Source: Actinophytocola sp044466355 (GTDB taxonomy: Bacteria; Actinomycetota; Actinomycetes; Mycobacteriales; Pseudonocardiaceae). Taken from it: a stretch of DNA of 64,000 bases. This document shows, piece after piece, positions 25,003-33,332 of the stretch; position 1 is the stretch's first letter; each line of letters starts with the position of its first letter. The translations under genes and the position numbers were made by a program. The stretch covers positions 142,739 to 206,738 of the forward strand of contig NZ_JBITMQ010000018.1 in assembly GCF_044466355.1 (NCBI RefSeq), given 5' to 3'. The notes under the pieces are model-generated. The model saw only the letters and a program-made list of their open reading frames with translations, had not been told where the DNA came from and searched no databases.

Positions 25003-26003
25003 GAGTCACACCTCGGCGCGTCGTTCTCGTAGTTCTGCTTCGGGAACTGCGGCACGACCGCCTCGCACAGGTAGAAGTTGAGCCACGACCCGTACGACGC
25101 GGTGCGGCCGACGGCCTCGAACTTGGCGGGGGTCGCGGTGAGGAACCGCTCCAGGTCCTCCTGCCCGGTGACCAGGTTCGACGCGAGCATCCCCAGCCCG
25201 GAGACGCTCTCCTTGAGCGGTTCCCGGGCCTGGTCGAGCAGCCCGGCCGTGGCGCCGGTCAGCTCGGCCATGCCCTCGATCGCGTCTCCGATCGCGGCCC
25301 GGTCGCCCGCGAGGCCCGACACCAGCCGCTGCAACGTGCCGACCAATGTGGACAGTGCGTCGCCCTGGCCGTTGATGTTGGCGAGCACCGAGTTCAGGTT
25401 CCTGATCACGTCGCCGATGACCTTGTCGCGGTTGGCGAGCGTGGTGGTGAGCGAACCGGTGTGCGCGAGCAGCGAGTCGACCGTGCCGCCCTCGCCCTGC
25501 AGGACCTGGACGATCTCGCCGGACAGCTCGTTGACGTCCTCCGGCGACAGCGCCTGGAACAGCGGCTTGAATCCGTTGAACAGGTCGGTCAGGTCGAGCG
25601 CCGGCCGGGTCCGGTCGAGCGGGATCTCGGCGCCTTCCGCCAGGAGCGCGCCGGAGAGCTTCTCGCCGCGTTCGAGCGCGATGTACCGCTGGCCGACCAT
25701 GTTGCGGTACTTGATGGTCGCGGTGACGTCGGCGGGCAGCGCCTTGGACCTGTCGACCGAGAACGTGACGAGAGCCAGGTGACCGTCCACAACGGACATG
25801 CTGTCGACCTGGCCGACGCGGACGCCGTGGATGCGCACGTCGTCGCCCGGGTTGAGTGACGTGACGTCGGTGAACCGGGCCGAGTAGCTCAGCGTGTCAC
25901 CGATGTTCGTGTTGCCGATCGACACGGCGAGCACGGCGGTCGCGACGCCGGTCACCAACACGAAGATCAGGCCCTTGATCAGTGGGGCGGCGAGTTTCCT
26001 CAT
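24999..26003 (-). CDS. MCE family protein (MceB position)
   Basis: A 334-residue Mce subunit: helix IKGLIFVLVTGVATAVLAVSI, MCE domain (YSARFTDVTSLNPGDDVRIHGVRVGQVDSMSV, then YRNMVGQRYIALERG) and helical tail with a final FYLCEAV ... PRCDS Cys pair. ATG 26003 overlaps the mceA stop (ATGA). Confidence 0.93.
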   Translation of the reverse strand: MRKLAAPLIKGLIFVLVTGVATAVLAVSIGNTNIGDTLSYSARFTDVTSLNPGDDVRIHGVRVGQVDSMSVVDGHLALVTFSVDRSKALPADVTATIKYRNMVGQRYIALERGEKLSGALLAEGAEIPLDRTRPALDLTDLFNGFKPLFQALSPEDVNELSGEIVQVLQGEGGTVDSLLAHTGSLTTTLANRDKVIGDVIRNLNSVLANINGQGDALSTLVGTLQRLVSGLAGDRAAIGDAIEGMAELTGATAGLLDQAREPLKESVSGLGMLASNLVTGQEDLERFLTATPAKFEAVGRTASYGSWLNFYLCEAVVPQFPKQNYENDAPRCDS

Positions 26004-27244
26004 CGCAGCGTCACCTCCGTGCCGCGGTAGAGCGGTCCGACGAGCACGCTGGACCAGCCCGGTACCTCACCGACCACCGGCGCCAGCAGCGTGCCGATCA
26101 GTTCCCGTTCCTGCGGCGAGTTCGGCAGCCCCAGGTCGCCGCCCGCCAGCAGCGGGTGTCCCGCGTCGCCGACGGGTGCGGCGACGACACCGCCCGTCGG
26201 CGCGACCCCGCTCGGGTAGCAGCGCGGACCGCCCGTCGCGTCGTACACCGGGTCGTCGCGCCCGGGCACGTACTTGCCGGGGTCCGGGGTGACGATCAGT
26301 TCGACGTGCATGCCCGGCTCCGCCGTGCCCTTGCCGAGCACCTTGTCCATTGAGGACGTGAGGTCGGTGAGCGCCTCCAGCGTGCACGGGAAGCTCGGCG
26401 AGTACTCGGCGGCGAGCTCCAGCGGCGCCCTGCTCGACGCGGCCAGCCTGATGAGGTTGTCCTTGTTGTTGCGCAGGAACAGCGTCACGTCCTGCGAGGA
26501 CCGCGTGACCTGCGCGTACAGGTCGGTCAGCTGGACGCGCTGGTCGGCGACCGTGTTGAGGGTGACCGACGAGTCGGTGAGCGAGTCCAGCAGGTCGGGC
26601 GCGATGTCGCCGTACAGCTCGGTGACCTCCGCCAGGTCACGCAGGTCCTCGGTGAGCGTCGGCAGGTTGGGGTTGAACTCCTCCAGGTACGCGGCGGTGC
26701 TGACCATCGCCTGGCCCAGCTCCTCGCCGCGACCCTCCAGCGCCGTCGCGATCGCGGTGAGCGTGGTGGCGAGCTTCTCCGGCTGCACCGCCTTCAGCAC
26801 CGGCATGAGGTCGTCGAACACGCGCTCCAGCTCGATCGCGTTCCGCGACCGGTCCTGGCGGATCACGTCGCCCTCGGCGAGCGGCGCCGCGTTCGAGCCG
26901 TCCGGAATGGACAGTTGCACGTACCGCTCACCGAACAGCGTCTTCGGGATCAGCAACGCCGTGACGTCCTTCGGAAGACGTTGCAGCGCCTCGGGTCTCA
27001 TCGCCAGCTCGACCCGCGCGCCGTCCTGCCCGGCGTGCACCGCCCGGACGTCGCCGACGACCACGCCGCGCGCCTTGACCTCGGACGCCTTGTTGAGCTG
27101 GTTGCCGATCCGGTCGGCCTCGAGCGTCACGAGCACGTCGTCGGAGAACTCCTCCTGGTACACCTGCACGGCAAGCCAGGCGAGCACGGCCATGACGAGC
27201 AGGAACACGAGCCCCGCCGATCTCCTGACCACCTTGTTGGTCAT
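26000..27244 (-). CDS. MCE family protein (MceA position)
   Basis: A 414-residue Mce subunit, the first of the six. Helix AGLVFLLVMAVLAWLAVQVY, MCE domain (VTLEADRIGNQLNKASEVKARGVVVGDVRAVHAG, then PKTLFGERYVQLSIP), and the CUP1-like helical region with a FPCTLEAL ... PRCYPSG Cys pair. ATG 27244 overlaps the stop of the micro-ORF at 27241-27309 and gives the expected short cytoplasmic N-terminus. Confidence 0.93.
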   Translation of the reverse strand: MTNKVVRRSAGLVFLLVMAVLAWLAVQVYQEEFSDDVLVTLEADRIGNQLNKASEVKARGVVVGDVRAVHAGQDGARVELAMRPEALQRLPKDVTALLIPKTLFGERYVQLSIPDGSNAAPLAEGDVIRQDRSRNAIELERVFDDLMPVLKAVQPEKLATTLTAIATALEGRGEELGQAMVSTAAYLEEFNPNLPTLTEDLRDLAEVTELYGDIAPDLLDSLTDSSVTLNTVADQRVQLTDLYAQVTRSSQDVTLFLRNNKDNLIRLAASSRAPLELAAEYSPSFPCTLEALTDLTSSMDKVLGKGTAEPGMHVELIVTPDPGKYVPGRDDPVYDATGGPRCYPSGVAPTGGVVAAPVGDAGHPLLAGGDLGLPNSPQERELIGTLLAPVVGEVPGWSSVLVGPLYRGTEVTLR

Positions 27245-27309
27245 GGCCGCTCCTCGCAGGCTCCGAGCGGCCACGGTGCCCGTTGATTCGCTCCGCAAGC
27301 TCCGCTCAT
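27241..27309 (-). CDS. 22-codon bridging micro-ORF between yrbEB and mceA
   Basis: It overlaps the yrbEB stop by ATGA at its start and the mceA start by ATGA at its end. The peptide shares MSxACGAN-x-RAP and GACE with the micro-ORF at 22911-22979 (about 15 of 22 positions). The two Cys are conserved. It may be a coupling ORF that hands ribosomes from one gene to the next, or a mobile intergenic repeat. Confidence 0.5.
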   Translation of the reverse strand: MSGACGANQRAPWPLGACEERP

Positions 27310-28163
27310 CCCGCCACCTGCACCGTCGTGGTGGCGCCCCACAGCGCGAGGCTCAGGAACAGGTCGATCACGTTGACCGCGACCAGTGACGTGCGGACGG
27401 AACGACCGACCGCGACACCCACACCGGCGGGCCCACCGGTGGCGCGGAACCCGTAGTAGCAGTGCGCCAGCACCACGACCACGCTGAACACCAGCACCTT
27501 GCCGAACGAGTAGAGCACGTCGATCGGCGGTAAGAAGAGGTGGAAGTAGTGGTCATAGGTGCCCGCGGACTGGCCGAAGAACCAGATCGTCACCTGCCTG
27601 GACGCGATGTAGGAGGTCAGCAGGCCGATCGCGTACAGCGGGATGATCGCGAGGAACCCGGCGATGATCCGGGTGGTGACGAGGTACGGGATGCTCGGCA
27701 CCCCCATGACCTCGAGCGCGTCGATCTCCTCGGAGATCCGCATGGCGCCCAGCTGTGCCGTGAACCCGCAGCCGACCGTGGCCGACAGCGCGATGCCGGC
27801 GACGAGCGGCGCGATCTCGCGGGTGTTGAAGTAGGCGGAGATGAACCCGGCGAGCGCGGGCGTGCCGACCTGGTTGAGCGCCGAGTAGCCCTGCAGGCCG
27901 ACGACGACGCCGGTGAACGCGGTCATGCCGACCATCACGCCGATCGTGCCGCCGATGACCGCGAGCGCCCCGGAGCCGAAGCTGACCTCGGCCATCAGCC
28001 GCATGATCTCCCGGCCGTAGCGCCGGATCGCACGCGGGACCCATGCGATCGCCTTGAGGAAGAAGAAGATCTGGTCGCCGAGGACGTCGAGGAACGTGAA
28101 CCGGCGGTCGACCGCCGTGAGCACCCGGTTCGGGGCCTTGGGTCTGTCGTCCAGGAGCGCCAT
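27306..28163 (-). CDS. YrbE/MlaE-type permease, second (YrbEB)
   Basis: A 285-residue permease of the Mce lipid importer with about six membrane segments. The MlaE core is clear: EVSFGSGALAVIGGTIGVMVGMTAFTGVVVGLQGY, then EIAPLVAGIALSATVGCGFTAQLGAMRISEEIDALEVMGVPSIPYLVTTRIIAG, including the coupling E-E-I-D-A-L-E-V-M-G segment that contacts the ATPase. It starts 3 bp after the first permease gene. Confidence 0.95.
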   Translation of the reverse strand: MALLDDRPKAPNRVLTAVDRRFTFLDVLGDQIFFFLKAIAWVPRAIRRYGREIMRLMAEVSFGSGALAVIGGTIGVMVGMTAFTGVVVGLQGYSALNQVGTPALAGFISAYFNTREIAPLVAGIALSATVGCGFTAQLGAMRISEEIDALEVMGVPSIPYLVTTRIIAGFLAIIPLYAIGLLTSYIASRQVTIWFFGQSAGTYDHYFHLFLPPIDVLYSFGKVLVFSVVVVLAHCYYGFRATGGPAGVGVAVGRSVRTSLVAVNVIDLFLSLALWGATTTVQVAG

Positions 28164-28166
28164 GAC

Positions 28167-28952
28167 TCACGCCCCCTTCGGCGGCACGACCTGCAGGTAC
28201 AGCGTCGTGAGGATCAGGTTGAGCAGGAACAGGAGCAGGAACGTGATCACCACGGACTGGTTGACCGCGTCCCCGACGCCCTTCGGGCCGCGGCCCGGGT
28301 TGAGGCCGCGGTAGGAGGCGACCACACCGGCGACGAACCCGAAGATCACGGCCTTGATCTCGGAGATCCACAGGTCCGGCAGCTGTGCCAGCGCGGAGAA
28401 GCTCGCCAGGTAGGCACCCGGCGTGCCACCCTGCATGATCACGTTGAAGAAGTAGCCGCCGAGCACGCCGACCACGGACACGAGGCCGTTGAGGAACGCG
28501 GCGACCCCCATCGCGGCGAGCACCCGCGGCACGATCAGGCGCTGGACCGGGTTGACGCCCAGCACCTCCATCGCGTCGATCTCCTCGCGGATCGTGCGGG
28601 AGCCGAGGTCGGCGCACATGGCCGAACCGCCCGCCCCGGCGATGAGCAGCGCGGTCACCACCGGGCTGGCCTGCTGGATGATCGCGAGCACGCTCGCCGC
28701 ACCAGTGAACGACTGCGCGCCGATCTGCTGGGTCAGCGAGCCGAGGTGCAGCGCGATGACCGCGCCGAACGGGATCGACACGAGTGCCGCGGGCAGCAGC
28801 GAGACGCTGGCGATGAACCAGAACTGGCCGATGAACTCGCGGAACTGGAAGGGCCGCTTCGGGATGCAGCGGACGACGTCGAGCCCGAGCGCGTAGAGCC
28901 TGCCGGTCTCCCGCATCGCGGCGGCGCCGGGGAAGGTGCTCCTCGTGCTCAT
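28167..28952 (-). CDS. YrbE/MlaE-type permease, first (YrbEA)
   Basis: A 261-residue inner-membrane permease. It has the MlaE signature (SPVVTALLIAGAGGSAMCADLGSRTIREEIDAMEVLGVNPVQRLIVPRVLA) and about five or six hydrophobic helices. Together with YrbEB it forms the membrane core of the Mce transporter. ATG 28952 overlaps the ATPase gene stop (ATGA). Confidence 0.95.
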   Translation of the reverse strand: MSTRSTFPGAAAMRETGRLYALGLDVVRCIPKRPFQFREFIGQFWFIASVSLLPAALVSIPFGAVIALHLGSLTQQIGAQSFTGAASVLAIIQQASPVVTALLIAGAGGSAMCADLGSRTIREEIDAMEVLGVNPVQRLIVPRVLAAMGVAAFLNGLVSVVGVLGGYFFNVIMQGGTPGAYLASFSALAQLPDLWISEIKAVIFGFVAGVVASYRGLNPGRGPKGVGDAVNQSVVITFLLLFLLNLILTTLYLQVVPPKGA

Positions 28953-29965
28953 CTCGTCGGTGTCCCGATGCCGTAGCGGAGCCGGTCCTCGACGTCCAGG
29001 CTGGACAGGATGCCGTGCCGCGCGGCGGGCGGCAGCGTGTGGATGATGCGCATGACGCGGTCCTTGCGGCGGCGCACCGCCTCCCGGTACGGCAGGCCGG
29101 GCGTCGGCCGCAGCTGCGGCACCACCCCGCGAACGTCCTCTGTGGACCCGTCGTGGTGCCCGGCGTCGGCGTGCGCCCGTTCCGCGGCCATCGTGGCCTC
29201 GTCCTTCTCCTCCGACATGCCGATCGGCCCGATGCGCGACCCGTTGAGGAACTGCTTGACCGCGGGCACCTCGCTCGTGAGCAGCACCTCGCGAGGTCCG
29301 AACATGACCAGCTCGCGGCGGAACAGCATGCCGATGTTGTCGGGCACGGTCCGCGCGAGGTTGATGTTGTGGGAGACGATCATGATGGTGGCGTCGACCT
29401 GCGCGTTGAGGTCGATGAGCAACTGGGAGATGTAGGAGGTGCGGACCGGGTCGAGCCCCGAGTCGGGCTCGTCGACCAGGATGATCTGGGGGTCCAGCAC
29501 GAGCGCGCGGGCGAGCCCCGCGCGTTTGCGCATACCGCCGGAGATCTCACCGGGGAGTTTGCGTTCCGCACCCGCGAGACCGACCATGTCCATCTTGCCG
29601 AGGACGATGCCCTTGATTTCGGTCTCGCTCTTCTTGGTGTGCTCACGCAACGGGAAGGCGATGTTGTCGTAGAGGTTCATGGAACCGAACAACGCGCCGT
29701 CCTGGAACAGCACCCCGAATAACTTGCGGGTTTCGTAGAGCTGGTGTTCGGAACACCTGACCAGGTCGATCCCGTTGATGAGGATCTTACCCGAATCGGG
29801 TTTGAGCAACCCGATCAGGCACTTCAGGAAGACGGATTTCCCGGTACCCGACGGGCCGAGCATGACGCTCACCTCACCGGCGGGCAGCGTGAGCGTGACG
29901 TCGTGCCAGATCCGCTGGTTCCCGAAGGACTTGGAGAGGTCCTCGACCACGACCTCGACTCCCAA
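28949..29965 (-). CDS. Mkl/MceG-type ABC ATPase of the Mce transporter
   Basis: A 338-residue ATPase that energises the Mce lipid importer. Walker A is GPSGTGKS, the signature is LPGEISGGMRKRAGLARAL, and Walker B is QIILVDEPDSGLDP, followed by IMIVSHN. A C-terminal extension of about 80 charged residues is typical of MceG. The start is taken as TTG 29965, because GGAGG (29972-29976) lies 6 nt upstream and the family N-terminus is MGVEV; GTG 29968 would be too close. Encoding the ATPase within the mce operon follows the streptomycete rather than the mycobacterial arrangement. Confidence 0.93.
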   Translation of the reverse strand: MGVEVVVEDLSKSFGNQRIWHDVTLTLPAGEVSVMLGPSGTGKSVFLKCLIGLLKPDSGKILINGIDLVRCSEHQLYETRKLFGVLFQDGALFGSMNLYDNIAFPLREHTKKSETEIKGIVLGKMDMVGLAGAERKLPGEISGGMRKRAGLARALVLDPQIILVDEPDSGLDPVRTSYISQLLIDLNAQVDATIMIVSHNINLARTVPDNIGMLFRRELVMFGPREVLLTSEVPAVKQFLNGSRIGPIGMSEEKDEATMAAERAHADAGHHDGSTEDVRGVVPQLRPTPGLPYREAVRRRKDRVMRIIHTLPPAARHGILSSLDVEDRLRYGIGTPTR

Positions 29966-29998
29966 CACACACCTCCATTGGTGCCAAGGCCGCTTATC

Positions 29999-30038
29999 TA
30001 CTGGCGAGTACGCTAACGACGGCCACTCTGACAGGCAA
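29999..30038 (-). promoter_or_regulatory. mce operon promoter with palindrome
   Basis: On the minus strand TTGCCT (30033-30038), 17 bp, and TAGCGT (30010-30015) make a plausible promoter. The palindrome TACTGGCGAGTA (29999-30010) sits at the -10/+1 junction and shares TACTGGC..GTA with the palindrome at the secreted-operon promoter (19484-19499). A common TetR-type repressor is a reasonable inference. Confidence 0.5.
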
Positions 30039-30111
30039 CAATCCGCTGATTTTTCTGATCGCCGTGACAATTACCGGCGGCGGATTTGTGGAGATGTGAG
30101 CGAAAACCTGA

Positions 30112-30903
30112 CTACTCCGCCATTCGGCCCATTCCGATGAGCGAAACGGCGTTCATGCGGTCCACCTTACGGTCGCGGAGGAGATCGAGGAAGCGGGTAC
30201 GCACCTGCGGAAGGAGGCTTTCCGGCAGCCCGTTCAGACGAATCCGCATGGCCGATCCCATGACGATTGCCCACGAGGTGGTGTCGTCGAGCGGCATGCT
30301 GTGTTCGAAGGTGACAACGCGGACGTCGTCGAGCCCGAGCCCGGTGAGCCAGTCGCGGAGCTTGCCGGGGGTGCTGATCCGCTCCGCGGGCCCACGCCCG
30401 AGCCGCGGCTTGGGGTCCCCGCCCGCCGCGACGACGGCGTCGCCGAGGATCTCGGGCACGGGCGAGATGGCGTGCTCGTCCCAGGTGGTGACGACGAACC
30501 GGCCGCCGGGCTTGACGAGGCTCGCGAGGCGCGCGGCGGCGGTGTCCATCTCCGGCAGGAAGAAGACCCCGAACACGCACTGGACGACGTCGTAGCCGGT
30601 GGTGGCCCACCCCGTGGCGTCGGCGTGGGTGAAGGTCAGCTGGGGCAGGTCACGCGCGTTCGCCCGCCCCTGCTCCAGGAGCCGTTCGGCGAGGTCGATG
30701 GCGTCGACGTGCCCGCCGGCCCCGACCGCACGGGCGGCGGGGATGGCGGAGGCCCCGGCACCACAACAGACGTCGAGCACCCGGTCCCCGGGCCGCAGCC
30801 CCGCCTCGGCGACGGTCGCCGCCCCGATCGGGTTCCAGAGCACCGGCCCCAGCACCGCGAACTCGTCCTGCCCGGCGTCGAACACGTCCCCAAGATCGCT
30901 CAT
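30112..30903 (-). CDS. class I SAM-dependent methyltransferase
   Basis: A 263-residue soluble methyltransferase. Motif I is RVLDVCCGAGASAIPAAR (about residues 41-58), followed by VDAIDLAERLLEQGR, and GYDVVQCVFGVFFLPEMDTAAARLASLVKPGGRFVVTTW for motifs II and III. It resembles small-molecule (UbiE/COQ5-like) enzymes; the substrate is unknown. It lies 81 bp after purH on the same strand and 146 bp upstream of the mce ATPase. Confidence 0.9.
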   Translation of the reverse strand: MSDLGDVFDAGQDEFAVLGPVLWNPIGAATVAEAGLRPGDRVLDVCCGAGASAIPAARAVGAGGHVDAIDLAERLLEQGRANARDLPQLTFTHADATGWATTGYDVVQCVFGVFFLPEMDTAAARLASLVKPGGRFVVTTWDEHAISPVPEILGDAVVAAGGDPKPRLGRGPAERISTPGKLRDWLTGLGLDDVRVVTFEHSMPLDDTTSWAIVMGSAMRIRLNGLPESLLPQVRTRFLDLLRDRKVDRMNAVSLIGMGRMAE

Positions 30904-30984
30904 ACCCAGAACCTACGCGCACCGGGCGCTCGATGCCCTGCCAGAACAGCGGGCGCGACCTGGTCAGGCGCGTCGCTTGGGTCC

Positions 30985-32538
30985 TCAGTGGGCGAAGTGG
31001 CGCGTGCCCGTCAGGTAGACCGGCACGCCCGCCGCCTCCGCGGCCGCGATCACCTCGGCGTCGCGGACCGAGCCGCCCGGCTGGACGATCGCGCGGATGC
31101 CCGCCTCCATCAGCAGCTCCGGGCCGTCGGGGAACGGGAAGAACGCGTCCGACGCCGCCACCGAACCACGTGCGCGGTCACCGGCGCGTGCCACCGCCAG
31201 CTTGGCCGCGTCCACCCGGTTGACCTGGCCCATGCCGACACCGACCGTGGCGCCGTCCGCCGCGAGCACGATCGCGTTCGACTTGACCGCGCGGCACGTG
31301 CGCCACGCGAACGCCAGGTCGGCCAGCGTGGCGTCGTCGACCGGGGCGCCGGTCGCGAGGGTCCACTTCGCCGGGTCGTCGCCGGGTGCGTCGATGACGT
31401 CCTGCTGCTGCATCAGCAGACCGCCCGAGACGGGACGGAACTCGGGGCCACCGCGCGACGGTGGCTCGGCGACGAGGATCCGGATGTTCTTCTTGCGCGA
31501 CAACACCTCCACCGCACCGTCCGCGAAGGACGGAGCGACGATGACCTCGGTGAACACCTCCGCCACCTGCTCGGCCATCTCGACCGACACCTCGCGGTTC
31601 GCCGCGATCACGCCACCGTAGGCGGACACCGGGTCGCACGCGTGCGCCTTGCGGTGCGCATCCGCGATGTCCGAAGTGGACACCGCGATGCCGCACGGGT
31701 TGTTGTGCTTGATGATCGCGACACACGGTGCCTCGTGGTCGTACGCGGACCGCCACGCGGCGTCCGAGTCGAGGTAGTTGTTGTACGACATCTCCTTGCC
31801 GTGCAACTGTTCCGCGGTCGCGAGCCCCGGGCGGCCGGACGTGTACAGCGCCGCCTTCTGGTGCGGGTTCTCCCCGTACCGCAGCACGTCGCGCCGTTGC
31901 CAGCTCGCACCGACCCAGGTCGGGAAGACGTCGTCGGCGGGCGCCAGCACGGACCCCATCCACGACGCCACCGCGATGTCGTAGGACGCCGTGTGGCGGT
32001 ACGCGTCCGCGGCGAGGCCCTGCCGGTCGGCGAGCGTGAAACCGCCGCCCCGCACCGACTCCAGCACCCACTCGTAGCGCGCCGGGTCCACGACCACGGC
32101 CACGCTCGCGTGGTTCTTCGCCGCCGCGCGGACCATCGCCGGGCCCCCGATGTCGATCTGCTCGACGCACTCGTCCGGCGACGCACCCGACGCCACGGTC
32201 CGCGCGAACGGGTACAGGTTCACCACCAGCAGGTCGAACGGCTCGATGCCCAGCTCCTCCAGCTGCGCCACGTGCGACGGCAGCCGCACGTCCGCCAGCA
32301 GACCGGCGTGCACGCGCGGGTGCAGGGTCTTCACCCGCCCGTCGAACGACTCGGGGAACCCGGTCACCTGCTCGACGGGCGTCACCGGCACCCCGGCGTC
32401 CGCGATCACCTTCGCCGTGCCGCCGGTCGACACGATCTCCACGCCGGCCGCGTGCAGGCCCGCGGCCAGCTCCAGCAGACCCGACTTGTCCGAAACCCCG
32501 ATGAGGGCCCGGCGAACCGGGCGCCGCTCGTCAGTCAC
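30985..32538 (-). CDS. purH: bifunctional AICAR transformylase/IMP cyclohydrolase
   Basis: PurH, 517 residues, performs the last two steps of IMP synthesis. The N-terminal IMP cyclohydrolase (ALIGVSDKSGLLELA, STGGTAKVI, VKTLHPRVHAGLL) is followed by the AICAR formyltransferase with RYGENPHQKAALY, IIKHNNPCGIAVS and the C-terminal SDAFFPFPD and GTRHFAH. GTG 32538 overlaps the purN stop (GTGA), so purN-purH is one operon. It uses 10-formyl-THF, the product of FolD. Confidence 0.97.
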   Translation of the reverse strand: MTDERRPVRRALIGVSDKSGLLELAAGLHAAGVEIVSTGGTAKVIADAGVPVTPVEQVTGFPESFDGRVKTLHPRVHAGLLADVRLPSHVAQLEELGIEPFDLLVVNLYPFARTVASGASPDECVEQIDIGGPAMVRAAAKNHASVAVVVDPARYEWVLESVRGGGFTLADRQGLAADAYRHTASYDIAVASWMGSVLAPADDVFPTWVGASWQRRDVLRYGENPHQKAALYTSGRPGLATAEQLHGKEMSYNNYLDSDAAWRSAYDHEAPCVAIIKHNNPCGIAVSTSDIADAHRKAHACDPVSAYGGVIAANREVSVEMAEQVAEVFTEVIVAPSFADGAVEVLSRKKNIRILVAEPPSRGGPEFRPVSGGLLMQQQDVIDAPGDDPAKWTLATGAPVDDATLADLAFAWRTCRAVKSNAIVLAADGATVGVGMGQVNRVDAAKLAVARAGDRARGSVAASDAFFPFPDGPELLMEAGIRAIVQPGGSVRDAEVIAAAEAAGVPVYLTGTRHFAH

Positions 32539-33143
32539 GGGATGCTCACCTTTCGTCCGTGCACCGTGTACCCCTGGCGGGTCAGCAATGCGATCACGTC
32601 GACCAGCAGCCGACGCTCGACAACCTTGATGCGCTCGTGCAGCGCGTCGACGTCCTCGCCCGGCGTCACGCTCACCGCCTCCTGCGCGACGATCGGTCCG
32701 GTGTCCACACCCGCGTCGACGAGGTGCACCGTGCAGCCGGTGACCCGCACGCCGTACGCGACGGCGTCGGCGACCGCGTGCGCGCCCGGGAAGGCGGGCA
32801 GCAGCGCGGGATGGGTGTTGATCACCCGGCCGCCGAACGCGGCGAGGAACTCCGGTCCGAGGATCTTCATGAACCCGGCCGACACGACCAGGTCCGGCTC
32901 GTGGGCGGCGACCGCCTTGGTCAGCGCGCGGTCCCACGCGGTGCGGTCCGGGTGGTCCTTCAGCCGCACCACGAACCCCGGCACGCCCGCCCGCTCGGCC
33001 CGCGCCAGCCCTTCGATGCCCGGCCGGTCCGCGCCGACCGCGACCACACGCACGGGGAGGTCGGCCGCGTCGAGCACGGCCTGGAGGAGGGTGCCGGAAC
33101 CGGAGACCAGCACGACGAGCCGCGCGGGCACGTCCGGTCTCAC
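32535..33143 (-). CDS. purN: phosphoribosylglycinamide formyltransferase
   Basis: PurN, 202 residues, transfers a formyl group from 10-formyl-THF to GAR. It has the N-terminal VVLVSGSGTLLQ loop, SAGFMKILGPEFLAAFGGRVINTHPALLPAFPGAHAV with catalytic Asn and His, and VDAGVDTGPIVAQEAV with the catalytic Asp. GTG 33143 is chosen for length; no strong ribosome site is visible. Confidence 0.95.
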   Translation of the reverse strand: MRPDVPARLVVLVSGSGTLLQAVLDAADLPVRVVAVGADRPGIEGLARAERAGVPGFVVRLKDHPDRTAWDRALTKAVAAHEPDLVVSAGFMKILGPEFLAAFGGRVINTHPALLPAFPGAHAVADAVAYGVRVTGCTVHLVDAGVDTGPIVAQEAVSVTPGEDVDALHERIKVVERRLLVDVIALLTRQGYTVHGRKVSIP

Positions 33144-33332
33144 CGAGATGGACTCGCTCAGCGGTGGCTCCCAGTCATACCCGCAGCTTAGGCGGCCCGT
33201 GATCGCCGCCGAAAACCGGTCGCCCGGCACGTCCGGGGGACGTTGGGGAGTGGGCTGGCGCGGAGCGCGCCGTACCGGCTCCACCACGCGCTGGAGCTGT
33301 GGAACTTCGTCGCGGACAACGGCGCGACCGCG

